From NCBI RefSeq assembly GCF_943734655.1, contig NC_071355.1:95053449-95117448 (forward strand): a DNA stretch of 64,000 nucleotides, given 5' to 3'. Below the pieces are notes generated by a model. It was not told the DNA's origin, searched no databases, and was given only the letters and a program-made list of their open reading frames with translations. Position 1 is the first letter of the stretch. Every line of letters begins with the position of its first letter. Made by a program: the position numbers and the translations under genes. Source of the DNA: Sabethes cyaneus. Its lineage: Eukaryota; Arthropoda; Insecta; Diptera; Culicidae. Shown in pieces: positions 11,201 through 23,200 of the stretch.

Positions 11201-14200
11201 GCCTGAAACTCTCGGTCTTGCTGCAACTCCATCTCGCGAAGTTCTCTTTCGACTCGCAACTGTTTCTCCCTCAGCGCGCGTTCCATTTCGAGCCGTTTCT
11301 TACGCAGAATACGCTCGTTTTCCATAGCCTTCTCTTTGGCTTCCATCTCTTCCTGCAATTTTGCAAGGGAATCATCGAGTATCGCATTAACACTGCTCAC
11401 CGAACCACCTTCACTTCGCGAATTCTTCTTTCCGTCAGCGGTCTTTTTCGCCGTAGCGATAGCAGCACCTTTCTTCTGCTTTGGTAGTTGCAGAGAATTG
11501 CTGCACTTCAGACAGCTCCACGGATGGTCTTTTATTTTATCGTTTACACCAGCGCAGCCGAAATGCGCCCACTGGTCGCAAACGTCACACTGCACCATAT
11601 CGAATGTGTCCACTTCCTGGCACATAATACAACTGCTGGTCTTCGATTCAGCCATCCTTTGAGGTTGAGTCCAACGGATAAAATTTTTGATTTTGTTCGG
11701 ACTGTTTTTGAACGAAGCGAAACCGTTTCTGAATCGGCTTTATAATAATAGCAGATCAAACTAAATGTTTATTTATAAAATAAATGGTATTAGATTAAGT
11801 TTTTCTGTTTTTAAAATGTGGACTTACAATTTTAGTTTCGTTATTCCCTCTTGCAGATATAACCTCTTTTCCAGCTATTTTAGAGCAGCAAATCGATTGA
11901 TTTTAACGTGTTCTGTATTGTATCGTCACACCAGCTTTTAATTGTCGTACAAATTTTTAATCTTCTAGCTGTAAGTTTTAATTTCGTTTTAGTTGTAAGT
12001 AGAATAATAATACTTCCTCTTCGTATCTCACTCACTAGAAAATATAGCCACAAACGATAGTTAATTTTAAGCAAATTCGCCGCTAACTAGGCACAATTTA
12101 TCCTCTTCCTTTTAACTAACTTTTTAGCGCTTTTAACTACAAAATGTCCGTTTAATCTTCAACTTTTCTTCCTACTTACTTTCTTCACATCACTTTTTTT
12201 CCTTCTATTAATCTATGTTTTTTGTTTATATTTTATCGAGCATACCTATCTGTCAACGTCCGCTTGAGAACGCATCCCGCAATCTATCCTCTGTCAGTTG
12301 CGCTCAGTGCAGTGCTCCCAACACATGGTATGACCTGAAAAATTTTAAAAATACACTATTGTAGTTGTTTTTTGACAGTCGTTCATGTATCAAAACTTGA
12401 ACGCTTTGAGCTCTTTTCAAATATTATGAACAGGATAGTCAAATTAAATATTCCGCTTCTGTTTGCAGCACGAGGTGGGGCAGTTAGAGCCAAGTCTGTC
12501 CAAGGCTGAGAGAAGGTTTTTGTGATAATGATGAAAGAGTCGATGCGGACAATACTAGCGACATAATGATTTGATGATATATTTATTTATTTCCGGAGTG
12601 ATTCGCGGTTGGGACTCAACTACAAATTGTAAACAAATCGTTTTATCACACCATCAGCCTTAAAAAGACTGATAATATCCTTGGCAAGAATCCTTTCTTC
12701 TGTTTTAATCGTTAGAATTATTTAAAACAAATTTTTAGTAATGGGCGATAGAAGGGTTTAATCAAAACAAGACAGTTTGCAGTTTAGCCCCTCGCATTGT
12801 TATGAAGTGACAGGCTTATTTGCAAATCGTTTTGTAAACAGAACAGATAGTAAAGAGCGAAACTGTGTTGTTTTTAAAACACAGGCGCACTGTAAACAGA
12901 CGAAACTAAATAAAAAATCAAAACAGGGCTGGGCGAATCTCATTGTCAAAATGCTTTGAGGCTCATTCCAAGGGGTTCAACTATAAAACTTAGATTTTGA
13001 GCTTGAATGCACATATTTTATGCAGTATTGTTGTGAAATTATAAGATTGATTTATTCTACACCAATTTATGTCTTTAAACTTGATTTTTGTAACTTTTAT
13101 TCAAATTAAGATTTGAAAATGTACTGGCAAATTATCACAATGATATTTCTCATTGTTCACACTTTGTTAGTTGCGCCCTTATCGCGAATCACTCCGGATT
13201 TATTTTTTTATAAATCAACAGAACCAGATGGTCTTAATGATGCTTTAAGAATATTTAAAAAGCTTACTCTCTCTCGGGGTACTGAACAACGATGAACCAC
13301 CCTTTGTAGAATCCCATTTAAATAGTCTACCTCAGCTTGGTGCATCGATTCCGCTCCTGTTATTCTCACCAAACGATGTCCTTGTTAAACTTCGGACACT
13401 CGATATTTCAAAAGGCTCTGGACCCGATTGTCTCCCGCCCGTCCTTTTTAAAAACTGCGCAGAGTCCCTTGCAGCTCCTTTGAGCATCATCTTGAGCAAA
13501 TCACTCAGCGAAGGTGTCCTCCCTACTTGCTGGAAAACCGCTACGATAATTCCCATTCACAAGACCGGAAGCATTCATGACGTGAAGAACTACAAAGCAA
13601 TATCTATCCTTAGCAGTCTTCCAAAAGTCCTAGAGTGTTTAATACTGGATGCAGTGTATCCTCACGTTCATCATTTTATCAACGAAGAGCAACAAGGGTT
13701 TATGAAAAAGCGATCTACAATCACCAATATGATGTCATATGTCTCCTCACTCGTACGTAGCGTCGAAAAAAGAGTGCAAGTCGACGCTGTACATGTGGAC
13801 TTTTCAAAGGCCTTCGATCGTGTACCGCATAGACTCGTCGTAGAAAAGCTGAAACGGAGCGGTTTTCCCGATTGATTGACAACGTGGATTTCTTCAGTTA
13901 CACGATGTCGACAACTGACCTGTACAGTGAACTGAACAGTAAGTTAACCTTCTCGGAGCATATCTCATCATGTGTGGCACAAGCATTCGCCGTGTTAGGT
14001 TTCATTAAGCGCAACACTCAGCAATTCAGCAACATATACTGCTTAAAGTCACTATATTGCTGCCTGGTACGAAGCATCCTAGAGTACGGAGTTCAAGTTT
14101 GGGCACCATACCAAGCCATCCACATCAACAGGATTGAACGTGTTCAGAAAATGTTCATCCGCTACGCACTTCATTTGCTAACTTGGAATAATCCCACTGC

Positions 14201-17200
14201 ACTGCCACCCTACGAACAACGTTGTCAACTCATCTGTCTGACTATACTCTCGAATCCAGACGGTTGCTGCTTTAACGGCTGTGCATTTTTGACATGAAAA
14301 AGCTGCAATAACATCGACTGCACGCACTTGTTATCGCAATTGCGGTTCAACGTCCCGCCAAGGAACATCCGATCATCAACTTTCTTCCGAACGGTTCATC
14401 ATCGAACGCAGTATGGCCAATTTAATCCCCTAGAAACCTGTTGCCGAAGATTCAACGAAACTTGTGATATGTATGATTACAATAGACAACTAAGTCACTA
14501 TTTAGATTAACACTTTTAAGATATGAACTGTCTGTACGACAAAGTCGAAGTCGAACACTGAATAATAATAATAATGAAAATTCTAGAACGTGGAATGTGG
14601 TAGTGAGTCGAATCCAGAAGAAACTCTATTACTCTACTAAAATGATGATGTACTCGCTAGAATAATGATGAATTAATGAGGAGGAAGAAATGACAGACTT
14701 TGACTCTTTCCAGATAAGCAATAGCATTGAATGTACTTATTTTGAAATTCTCCTTCTTGTCTATTCGCTTCCCTGCATGTGTCAGTCTTGTTCGTAGCGC
14801 TATTACTAAACCCTCGTTGCCCAAAGTAAAATGAGTTCGTAGAAAAGAGTAGCCATCCCTTCCTCTTAACCAATTATATCGATAATTGTAAGAATATACT
14901 CGAAACCACGGCCCAACAACGACACCTTCAATCGCAAATCGTCACTCAACAATGTAGCAATCAAGCTTCAGTTTCTATTGAAGAAGCACCGCTTCACTTC
15001 AAAACTGGTTTAATCAGCGTCAGTAAAAGGAGTTTCCCTTCAACATGACGGTCGGTTTTGAAGTTTCATTTGAACATTTCCATCAAGTAACCTCAGCAAC
15101 TTTGAATGCAAATAAATTGAATTCGAGTAACATTAAATTTTAAACGCGTTTTTCTCGAAACCATGTTTTCTCAGCTGGCGGTACGTGCCACCAGCATAAT
15201 AACCACTATTTTGGCATCCAAAAAATAAAATACATCTTCAAATATACGTTAACCAATAACCAGCATACACTTTTAACCTTAATTCCATCTAAAAAAAATT
15301 ACGAAAATCCATTATTTTTCGATCTTCCAGAGTAGGGTCCCCCTGAAATTAGTCGTCATCGATTCTGCAAATTTCAAAAGCAATGTTTGAAACAATTTTG
15401 TTCATAAGAATATATATTCGCTGTGTTCAGATTAGCAAGGCGAACGCAGTGAATGCATTTCTATAAGCAGAACCCCAGTTTTGGACCCAAAAACTGCTTC
15501 CGAAATTGGGCTCTCCAGCGAAAAGTTAATGACTACTAGTTTCCCGTTAAGCCAGTTTACAACCATACCACAGAACAGAAGTGGAAGTAGAAATCCAAAC
15601 ACGTACATGCTACTGTCTATAGATACTAGCGAACCTGGCGGTAGCGAGTCACTTTTTTCCACGAAAACACGAACGCATACGAATGCACATGAAAGCATGC
15701 GAAAGCTGCTATGCGATTGGCAGCGAGCGTTCTGCTTGCTTATATTGCTGTTATTCGCTTCTATGCGGAAACCTTCCCAAAGAAAAATATAAACAAAAAA
15801 GACTCTGTTACCAGTTTTGATCGCCGAATCGTTCGGACTTCCACTTCTGTTCTGTGACCATACTCTACGAAGTACTTAACTCCTCGGAAGAAGGCACTGA
15901 ATCATTCAGTATTCTCATGTATTTCTCACTTTACTTACTTATTCAGCCGAGAGCCGGGGTGGCTCTTGCCGTATCAAGAATTCCTCTCCATTGTACTCGG
16001 TCCTGGGCTACTCGTCGCCAATTCGTTGCGCGTCTCGACACACGCAAGTCGGCTTCAACCTGGTCGAGCCATCGTGCACGTTGAGCCCCTCTATTCCTGG
16101 TACCGGTGGGGTTCTTGAAGAGAACGGATTTCACTACACAGTTGTCCGGCATCCTTGCGACGTGACCGGCCCACCGTAGTCTCCCAACTTTCGCCAGGTA
16201 TACGATGGGAATCTCCAAGCAGTGCCTGTAGCTCGTGATTCATACGTCTCCGCCACTCTCCGCTTTCCGTTTGCACTCCGCCAAACATAGTCCGCAACAC
16301 CTTTCGTTCAAATACAAGCAAAGTTACCGTTTCAAGTCCGTAAACGACTACCGATCTTATTAGCGTTTTGAACACCGTCAGCTTTGTGCGGCGGCGTATG
16401 CTCCTAGATCGAAACGTCTGGCGGAGGGAAAAGTAGGCTCGATTTCCAACTTGAATGCGTCGTTGGATCTCTTTACTCGTATTATTGTCGGCGATGACCA
16501 GAGATCCCAAATATACGAACTCATCAATCACTTCCAGTTCATCGCCGTCAATAGTCACTCTCCGTGGGAGGCAAACGTTACTTTCCCGTGAGCCTCTTCC
16601 TACCATATATTTGGTCTTCGACGCATTAATTTGTAGCCCTATCATCCTAGCCTCCGTTTTTAGTCTGGCGTAGAATGCCTCCGCCGTCCCACGGTTTCTA
16701 GTAATGATGTCGAGGTCGTCTGGAAAGGCTAGGAGTTGGCTACTCTTGCTGAAGATCGTTCCTCTCGTTTCGATGCCCGCTCGCCGGATCACACCTTCAA
16801 TAGCGATATTGAATAACATATAGGGCAGTCCATCCCCTTGCCGTAACCCTCTGCGCGATTCGAAAGGACTTGAGAGTGTCCCCGAAGCGCGTACGTAACA
16901 CATCACTCGCTCCAGAGTAGCTTTGATCAGTCGCGTCAGTTTGTCCGGAAAACCGTACTCGTGCATGATCTGAACTACGAACAGCTCGCGAACAGCTATC
17001 GTAAGTTGCCTTGACCTGCGTAGAACGCTTCCTTCTCATCGTCAGATCAACCTTTGTGCGGGCAGTGCACGTTGATCATGCTGTAACTGGAGAAACGGTC
17101 TTTTATCCTTAGTAGATACACAGTGGGTTCCTTTCATTTTATTATGCGATTTTGTATTCTAACCAATACAACAAAGCCATTCCAAGCTCGTTGGTAGTGT

Positions 17201-20200
17201 CTCCGGTCTAACAAAACTTCCGTTTTCCGCCACGGATCTTCCAAATCTCCTCTCCCTTGCGAAAGAGATCGAGCAGCACTCGGTCATCACCTACGAAATA
17301 CAGTAATCTGCAGCTCCAAGTACCAAGTTTCCATTCGTCGTCCTTGTTTTGTTGCCTTTGTCAATACCCATTTATTCGATATGTGTTAACTTGATTATTC
17401 ATAGTAGTTTGGTTCATGTCCGAGTCTCATGATGGGGTTACTATCTTGGCTTTAGTGTCCAAGCAACGCAATTCTTAATTCAGTTGAACAGCTCCTAACG
17501 TGGAGTGCAGACGCCCACTAGGATAAGAAGACGATGTATCTTGTAGTGTGAAATCATCACCATCATATTTTGGCAGATACATCTTGTAAGAAATCAAAAC
17601 AAACAAAATAATTTACTTAGTATTTATAGTAATTTATTATATAAAATATTAATTAATAATAATTTATTTAGTAAAAGGTTTCAAATAAGCGCCTGGTATA
17701 TTTTATTTAACACCAATAAACTACAGTCTATGGCCCAACTAAAAAGAAACTGGATGTCAAATAAGAACTGAATATGAGACGTCAATTTTGACGTAGGACT
17801 ACGTCTTTGTTTACTATACTGGGACTGGGTAGCACTTTGTAAAAACGAGAAATAGAAGTGTAACGTTTGAATGAAATATTTCAAACGCTAATAGCTACTA
17901 TACTACTGAACGAAACATAACAGTTAATATGTCGTTGGATAGATAAAATGTCCAGCAATTTTATAGTAACATACTAATAATAATTTTTTATACGCTAAAT
18001 AGTGAAAATGTGTGTAAAGATTCAAGGTCGAATTTTTCCATACATTTCCCTTGTTATCGCCTAGCTTCACAGGCACGGACGACAATTAGATACACCAAAG
18101 GATTTGGATCCAAATGATAACCTTGAGACCACTTTGTAAGCCACACCCCTTTTCCAATCCAATCGGCAACATCGATGGCTATTGACGGCAACACCGGTCC
18201 CAAAGACAAGCGGAATCAGAGGGCAATGGCCAACGTGAATCCCACACGATGCACTTAACATTACATTTTGCATTATCCCCATCGCAGACATGCGAAATTG
18301 TTCGATAGCTTGCTCAATCAGTGTCGGACAATCATTTAAGCAGCAGCAGCCGATATGGTTTCCTCCATTACCTACACTAGCTTACAAGCAGCAGCGGCAG
18401 TGCCAGTGACTATAAAATAGTACTCTTGGTTTGCCGTCTGCTCATTCATCGCACAATCGCACTAACGGACGGTCAGTATTTACCATCGACGGCTATTGGT
18501 GGCGAAAGCAACGGCATTTGGCGGCAACACCCGCGATCAGAGCCAACACCGATAGCAATCAGGAGGTAACAACGATAGCATTTTGGCGGCTATTGGAGGC
18601 AAATCCAAGGACCTTTGCGGCATCTAATGTCATCTTCGATAACAATTCGAGGCACCCAATGGCATTTTGACGGTTATTTTTGCAAACCAACAGCAAATGG
18701 AAACGGATCGACTGACGGGCAGCAAATTCGGGCTGGTACCGAATGGCCGAAACACAAATGGCCGAATCACGAATGGCCGAAATCCAAATGGCCGAATTTC
18801 AATAACAGTCACAGAAGGCCGAATCACGAAAGGCCGAATCACGAATGGCCGAACCACGAAAGGCCGAATCACAAAAGGCCGAATCACGAATGGCCGAATC
18901 ACGAAAGGCCGAAATTTTTCGGAATGCCTAAATAACTACTCAATAAAAAACTATGAATTGGCAAGTAGTTAACAAATAACTTTAATCAACCAAAGAACAA
19001 ACTACTACTATTAAACAAACAAAACATGCTTTACGAACGCCTTTAGCGCTTAATAAAAGCGCAACTGCGTCAACAAAATTTTTGCTGCTCATTTTGTGAG
19101 CATTAACACATTTCGAGTAGATTTTTTCATCTATTTTTCGGCACGAATTCGGAACATCCCCCTGAAGAATTCTAAGGATGTTCCCCTCTATCGCCTTTTG
19201 CTCCAACGCAGCTCTGTGATGATCCTGGTCATTGACAGGTGATGGGAACCAACAATGGTTGTCCATCGTTGGTGCCATGCTTCCAAGCTGTTTGTGGTCC
19301 GCGGTAGCTTGTCAATGACGGGCTTAAAATTTGACCACAGAGTGGGGTGAAACAATGGCCTGTCGTTCCGGTTCCACCCACTTATGTAAGTATTCCGAAA
19401 ATATGTAAGGAAATTCTTCAATTCTTCAGGCATCTATCCTTCCATCGCGTCGTACGCCTCCTGTATCCGATTTTGCGGCAGAAAAGACGAAGCCTAGAAT
19501 TTTTATTACATTATAAAAACATCAAATAAAAGTACTTTATCAACAAACCTGCAGCCGTTTTACCGCCATGAATATGTCTGTGTTGGTCGAGTAATGTTAG
19601 TCCACGTATATTTAATTGTTTTATTATATTTTGTGTGAAATGAAAAAAGCATTAGAAGCATTCCGCTTCTGCTTGTTTTTATTGAATAGTATCCCATCAA
19701 TGGAAAGCATCGGCTTTCCTCCCTGCGACAACACAATTTTAACGACAGGTGCACTTTCTTCGTTGTTGAAACCAGCAACATCGGACGAATCGCCGGATGC
19801 ACTCATTTTTCACAGGACAACTACCAACTACCGTGCGGAAAGCAAACCGTGTTCAACAACAGTGGACACAACTGTTGGCTTTGCTATGTGCGGTCAACAA
19901 AGATGGACACGGCGGGATATTGAATCAAATATTTCGGCCGCTTTAGTAATAGGGTAATAAACTTGTAGTTTACTGCATTTACTTCTTTATGAAAATCCAT
20001 GACAGTAAGAATAAGATTACAATTATAATATAAGCATATATCTACGAAAGATAATTTTTATACTGGTTTTTACCTCATATTTCTTCCCTACGATAAAACT
20101 GAACCTTGTCGTGGTGTAGGGCTTTTTAACTAATCAGTAAATGAACAGCGGTCACGTTTACTTCTGAATGTGGGTATATATCAAAATACTTTTGTGATTT

Positions 20201-23200
20201 CAAGTGGGACTCGGGGTAAAAATTTACCAAATGTGATTGTTGCGTTGTTCAGAAAGTGCTTTTATTCCGCTTAAGAATAAGGCCAGCATGGGGATCTCTG
20301 ACAATAGATGAAGTTTTCTGGGATTCATCCTTATTTATCACAACTGTCACAAATATCTCCGAAAAATGTCGGATTGATTGAGTTGGTCGGGGGCTTAGGG
20401 TTAGTAAGGGGATGTAAGCGGGATACCAGATCCGATTGGATGCCGAAGGACCACTCTGTAATGATTACGGGTAATAGCACTTCTTAGGTAGCAGATGGGA
20501 AAATTAGGTCAATTCGTGTCGCGTGTTCGAGTTTCGGCTAGGCGGTACTGCTAGATAGAGTAGGATTTTTGCACTGGCCCCGTGGCTGTCCTGAGCTCTG
20601 ATGGCCGCCCGCGGGCTCTGTCGATGGGAAGGGGTCTCGAGTCTTAAAGAGACGTTTAAGCCCAGAGCTTTACAGCACTTTGGTCTCGAGGGTTGGAAGG
20701 CGGGCGAGTCTCTATATTTTGAAGCTTCTGTCGACTACCGCGAACGTCCAGCTTGTGCTGCGCTCAATTTACTTTGTATCGTGGGAATGCACTGTGAATA
20801 CTAAGGGGATGAAAGATTAAATTTGCCCTGATAAGTTGATAACCACTAATGCTCCGAAATTTGTTTTACCTATTGGTTCATTTGTGGTTGTTTGTGTTGG
20901 AAAACTGAAAGCGGGCGCGCGGTTGAAGACCGGTGTCAGGCGGGGCTGACGAATTCTCCACTTCTTCACTATACCACATATTGCAACTCGAGTGGTACAA
21001 AAAGTCCAAAGCACATTTACAAATTCGATCTATTATTTTTCTTCTCATCATCATCATTATATTTAAAATATGACATTCCGGCCTTTGGCAGAGAGATCTT
21101 AGAGTCAGTTCGTGGAGTCCGCGCAGGGCCGAAACGCCTCCGCCTGTGGGTATAGGCGTGACGGCTATGCTTGGGGCTCTACCTGTGTTTTAGTGGGCGC
21201 CAGTGCCTGTCTCGTCAGGTAGAACTGATGTTTGAGGTCTCCCTGACACTTTGTTGACAACACAAAAGGGCCCAGCGCAGAGTTTTATACGCTATTAAGC
21301 GACCAGTTGGATAACCCGAAAAAAAGGAAAAAAAAAGGTTTTTACCTCATATTTCTTGATTATAAATACATCTTCATTATAATGTGCGAGACGTATTTAC
21401 CGTGTTAGTAGCAAGTGTTTCCTAGATGATTCAGGGCGAGACGGCCGTAGGCCGCGAGTGTGCGCCGGTGACCCGCCGTCGGAAGCGCCGGCCACTGCGG
21501 GGGGCAGCCCCCCCGCAGAAACCACTACTATTTAGGTGCATGCATTTTCCTAGGTTTACTGTCTATTAGGGATTATCCCTTAGTTAAGTCCGAACGAGCG
21601 GCAGCTAGTAAGGACAGCATGTACCCAACGTTTGCGCAGGTTGAAGGCTATGAATATTTTCGGTCGAATATGACGTTCGGCCATTCGTGTTTCGGCCATT
21701 TGTGATTCGGCCATTCGTGATTCGGCCTTTTTTGATTCGGCCATTCGTGATTCAGCCATTTGATATATTATGCCATTCGTTATTTCGGCCATTTGTGTTT
21801 CGGCCATTCGTGATTCGGCCGTTTGTGTTTCGGCCATTCGTAGGTAATCCGCAAATTCAGCAGCAGGCCGTTGTGGTCGTGAACAGTTCTTATAAGAACT
21901 ATAGTAATTGAAGAATGGAAAGATTTTTCTACAATTTCTAAAATGGTTAACGTTCCATTTTGCGTTATACCATGGTAACATGGGAAATGCTTGCTCATTC
22001 AGCGTCAGATAATCATTTGAGCAGCAGCAGCAGCACTAGCTTACAAGTAGCAGCGGCAGTGCCAGTGACTATAAAATGGTGCACTTGGTACGCCGCCTGC
22101 TCATTTATCGCACGATCGCACTGAAGGACGGTCAGTATTTTGATAAAACTAATCCATTTCTACTTTACAGTGATTTGGTATTTCCTATCACTCCTGTATT
22201 AGCGGACAACCATCATCCTAGAGCAGCGGTTCCCAAATGGGGGTTCGCGAACCCCCAGGGGTTCGCCAAAACTTTAGTTCGCTGCAGAACAGTATAGGGA
22301 AATCCGTCAGGGGGTACGCGAACCGAAAAAAGGTTGGGAACCGCTGTCCTAGAGTCTAAAGGACCGAATAGCGACATCCATCTATATATTGGCAACAGTA
22401 ATTATAGTACTGATTTTTAAGAAGTGCTATCAGCTCAAACATAGTTCTTTTCAGGGCCACCAAATAATTTCAAACGGTTTTTTTTTCAAAACCACCATTG
22501 ATTCAATGAAGAATTAAATCAGAATATTTCGCTCTTCTTTTACAAATAAACACTCAAACAATGATACTCACAAATACTCAAATATGCATATGCCAGAAAT
22601 GCAGTTTACATTAGTCTTTGATTTAATGATCAGACATAAAGTTATGCTTCATCGATTAAAACATGTTATCAATATAATGAGATTATATGACACAGTCCTA
22701 CGTCACCCTTTCGTACAACCCTTAGGGCTGTATACCTTGTAGTTTTTTCTAGGGGTAAGCAAAAGCGTATCAACTTGTAATTCGCGTTTAATAATTTTCA
22801 ATAAATTGTTGAAATTTTCAGTTTATTTAAAATCGAAAAAATCGCATATTACGCGTTTCGTTTCACCAAACTTTGTTAGCTTTGCTCAAAGGATTTAAGT
22901 CGCGTAGCTTCCGATACATATTTCTCAACTTTATGAATGATCAAACTGAGCTAATTCTACGGCTATGCAAATGCATTTTAATACATTAGCTTATTCAAGT
23001 CATTTTGAAAATGTTGTTTTTTCCTACGTCAGTGGATTGTTGCACTAGCCCCGTAACTTTCCTGTACTCGACTTTCGTATTAATCAACCTTGCGCTACGT
23101 CAATTGATTTCTGCGAATTACGTTGAGAACTGAAGTTCCGTATTTGGCAAATCTGCACAAAATGGTAACAAAATAACCACCCAGTTATAGCTTCGAGGTA

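Larger units (their letters stand above)
4998..12323 (-). mobile_element. Complete BEL-Pao LTR retrotransposon
   Basis: A 7,326-bp element inserted antisense in KCMF1 intron 1. Two 630-bp LTRs (4998-5627 and 11694-12323), both TG...CA, look identical by eye. They enclose one open frame of 2015 codons. A polypurine tract (GGGCCGGGGAAA on the minus strand) abuts the 3' LTR at 5628. CATGG duplications flank the element. Identical LTRs, an intact polyprotein and a perfect target duplication indicate a very recent insertion. I could not find a convincing primer-binding site in the 38 bp between the 5' LTR and the start codon. Confidence 0.95.

Noticed and set aside
11656..11693. TGGACTCAACC as a tRNA primer-binding site of the BEL element
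   Set aside because: It lies about 25 bp from the LTR and does not match a plausible tRNA 3' end by eye.
5519..11745. Many plus-strand open frames across 5.5-11.7 kb
   Set aside because: They are antisense shadows of the BEL polyprotein with no domain of their own.
18746..18918. Regular short repeats resembling a CRISPR array
   Set aside because: Units are contiguous without spacers and the genome is eukaryotic. It is a minisatellite.
18982..19433. Overlapping minus-strand frames as real small genes
   Set aside because: They are two frames of one frameshifted MULE transposase C-terminus.
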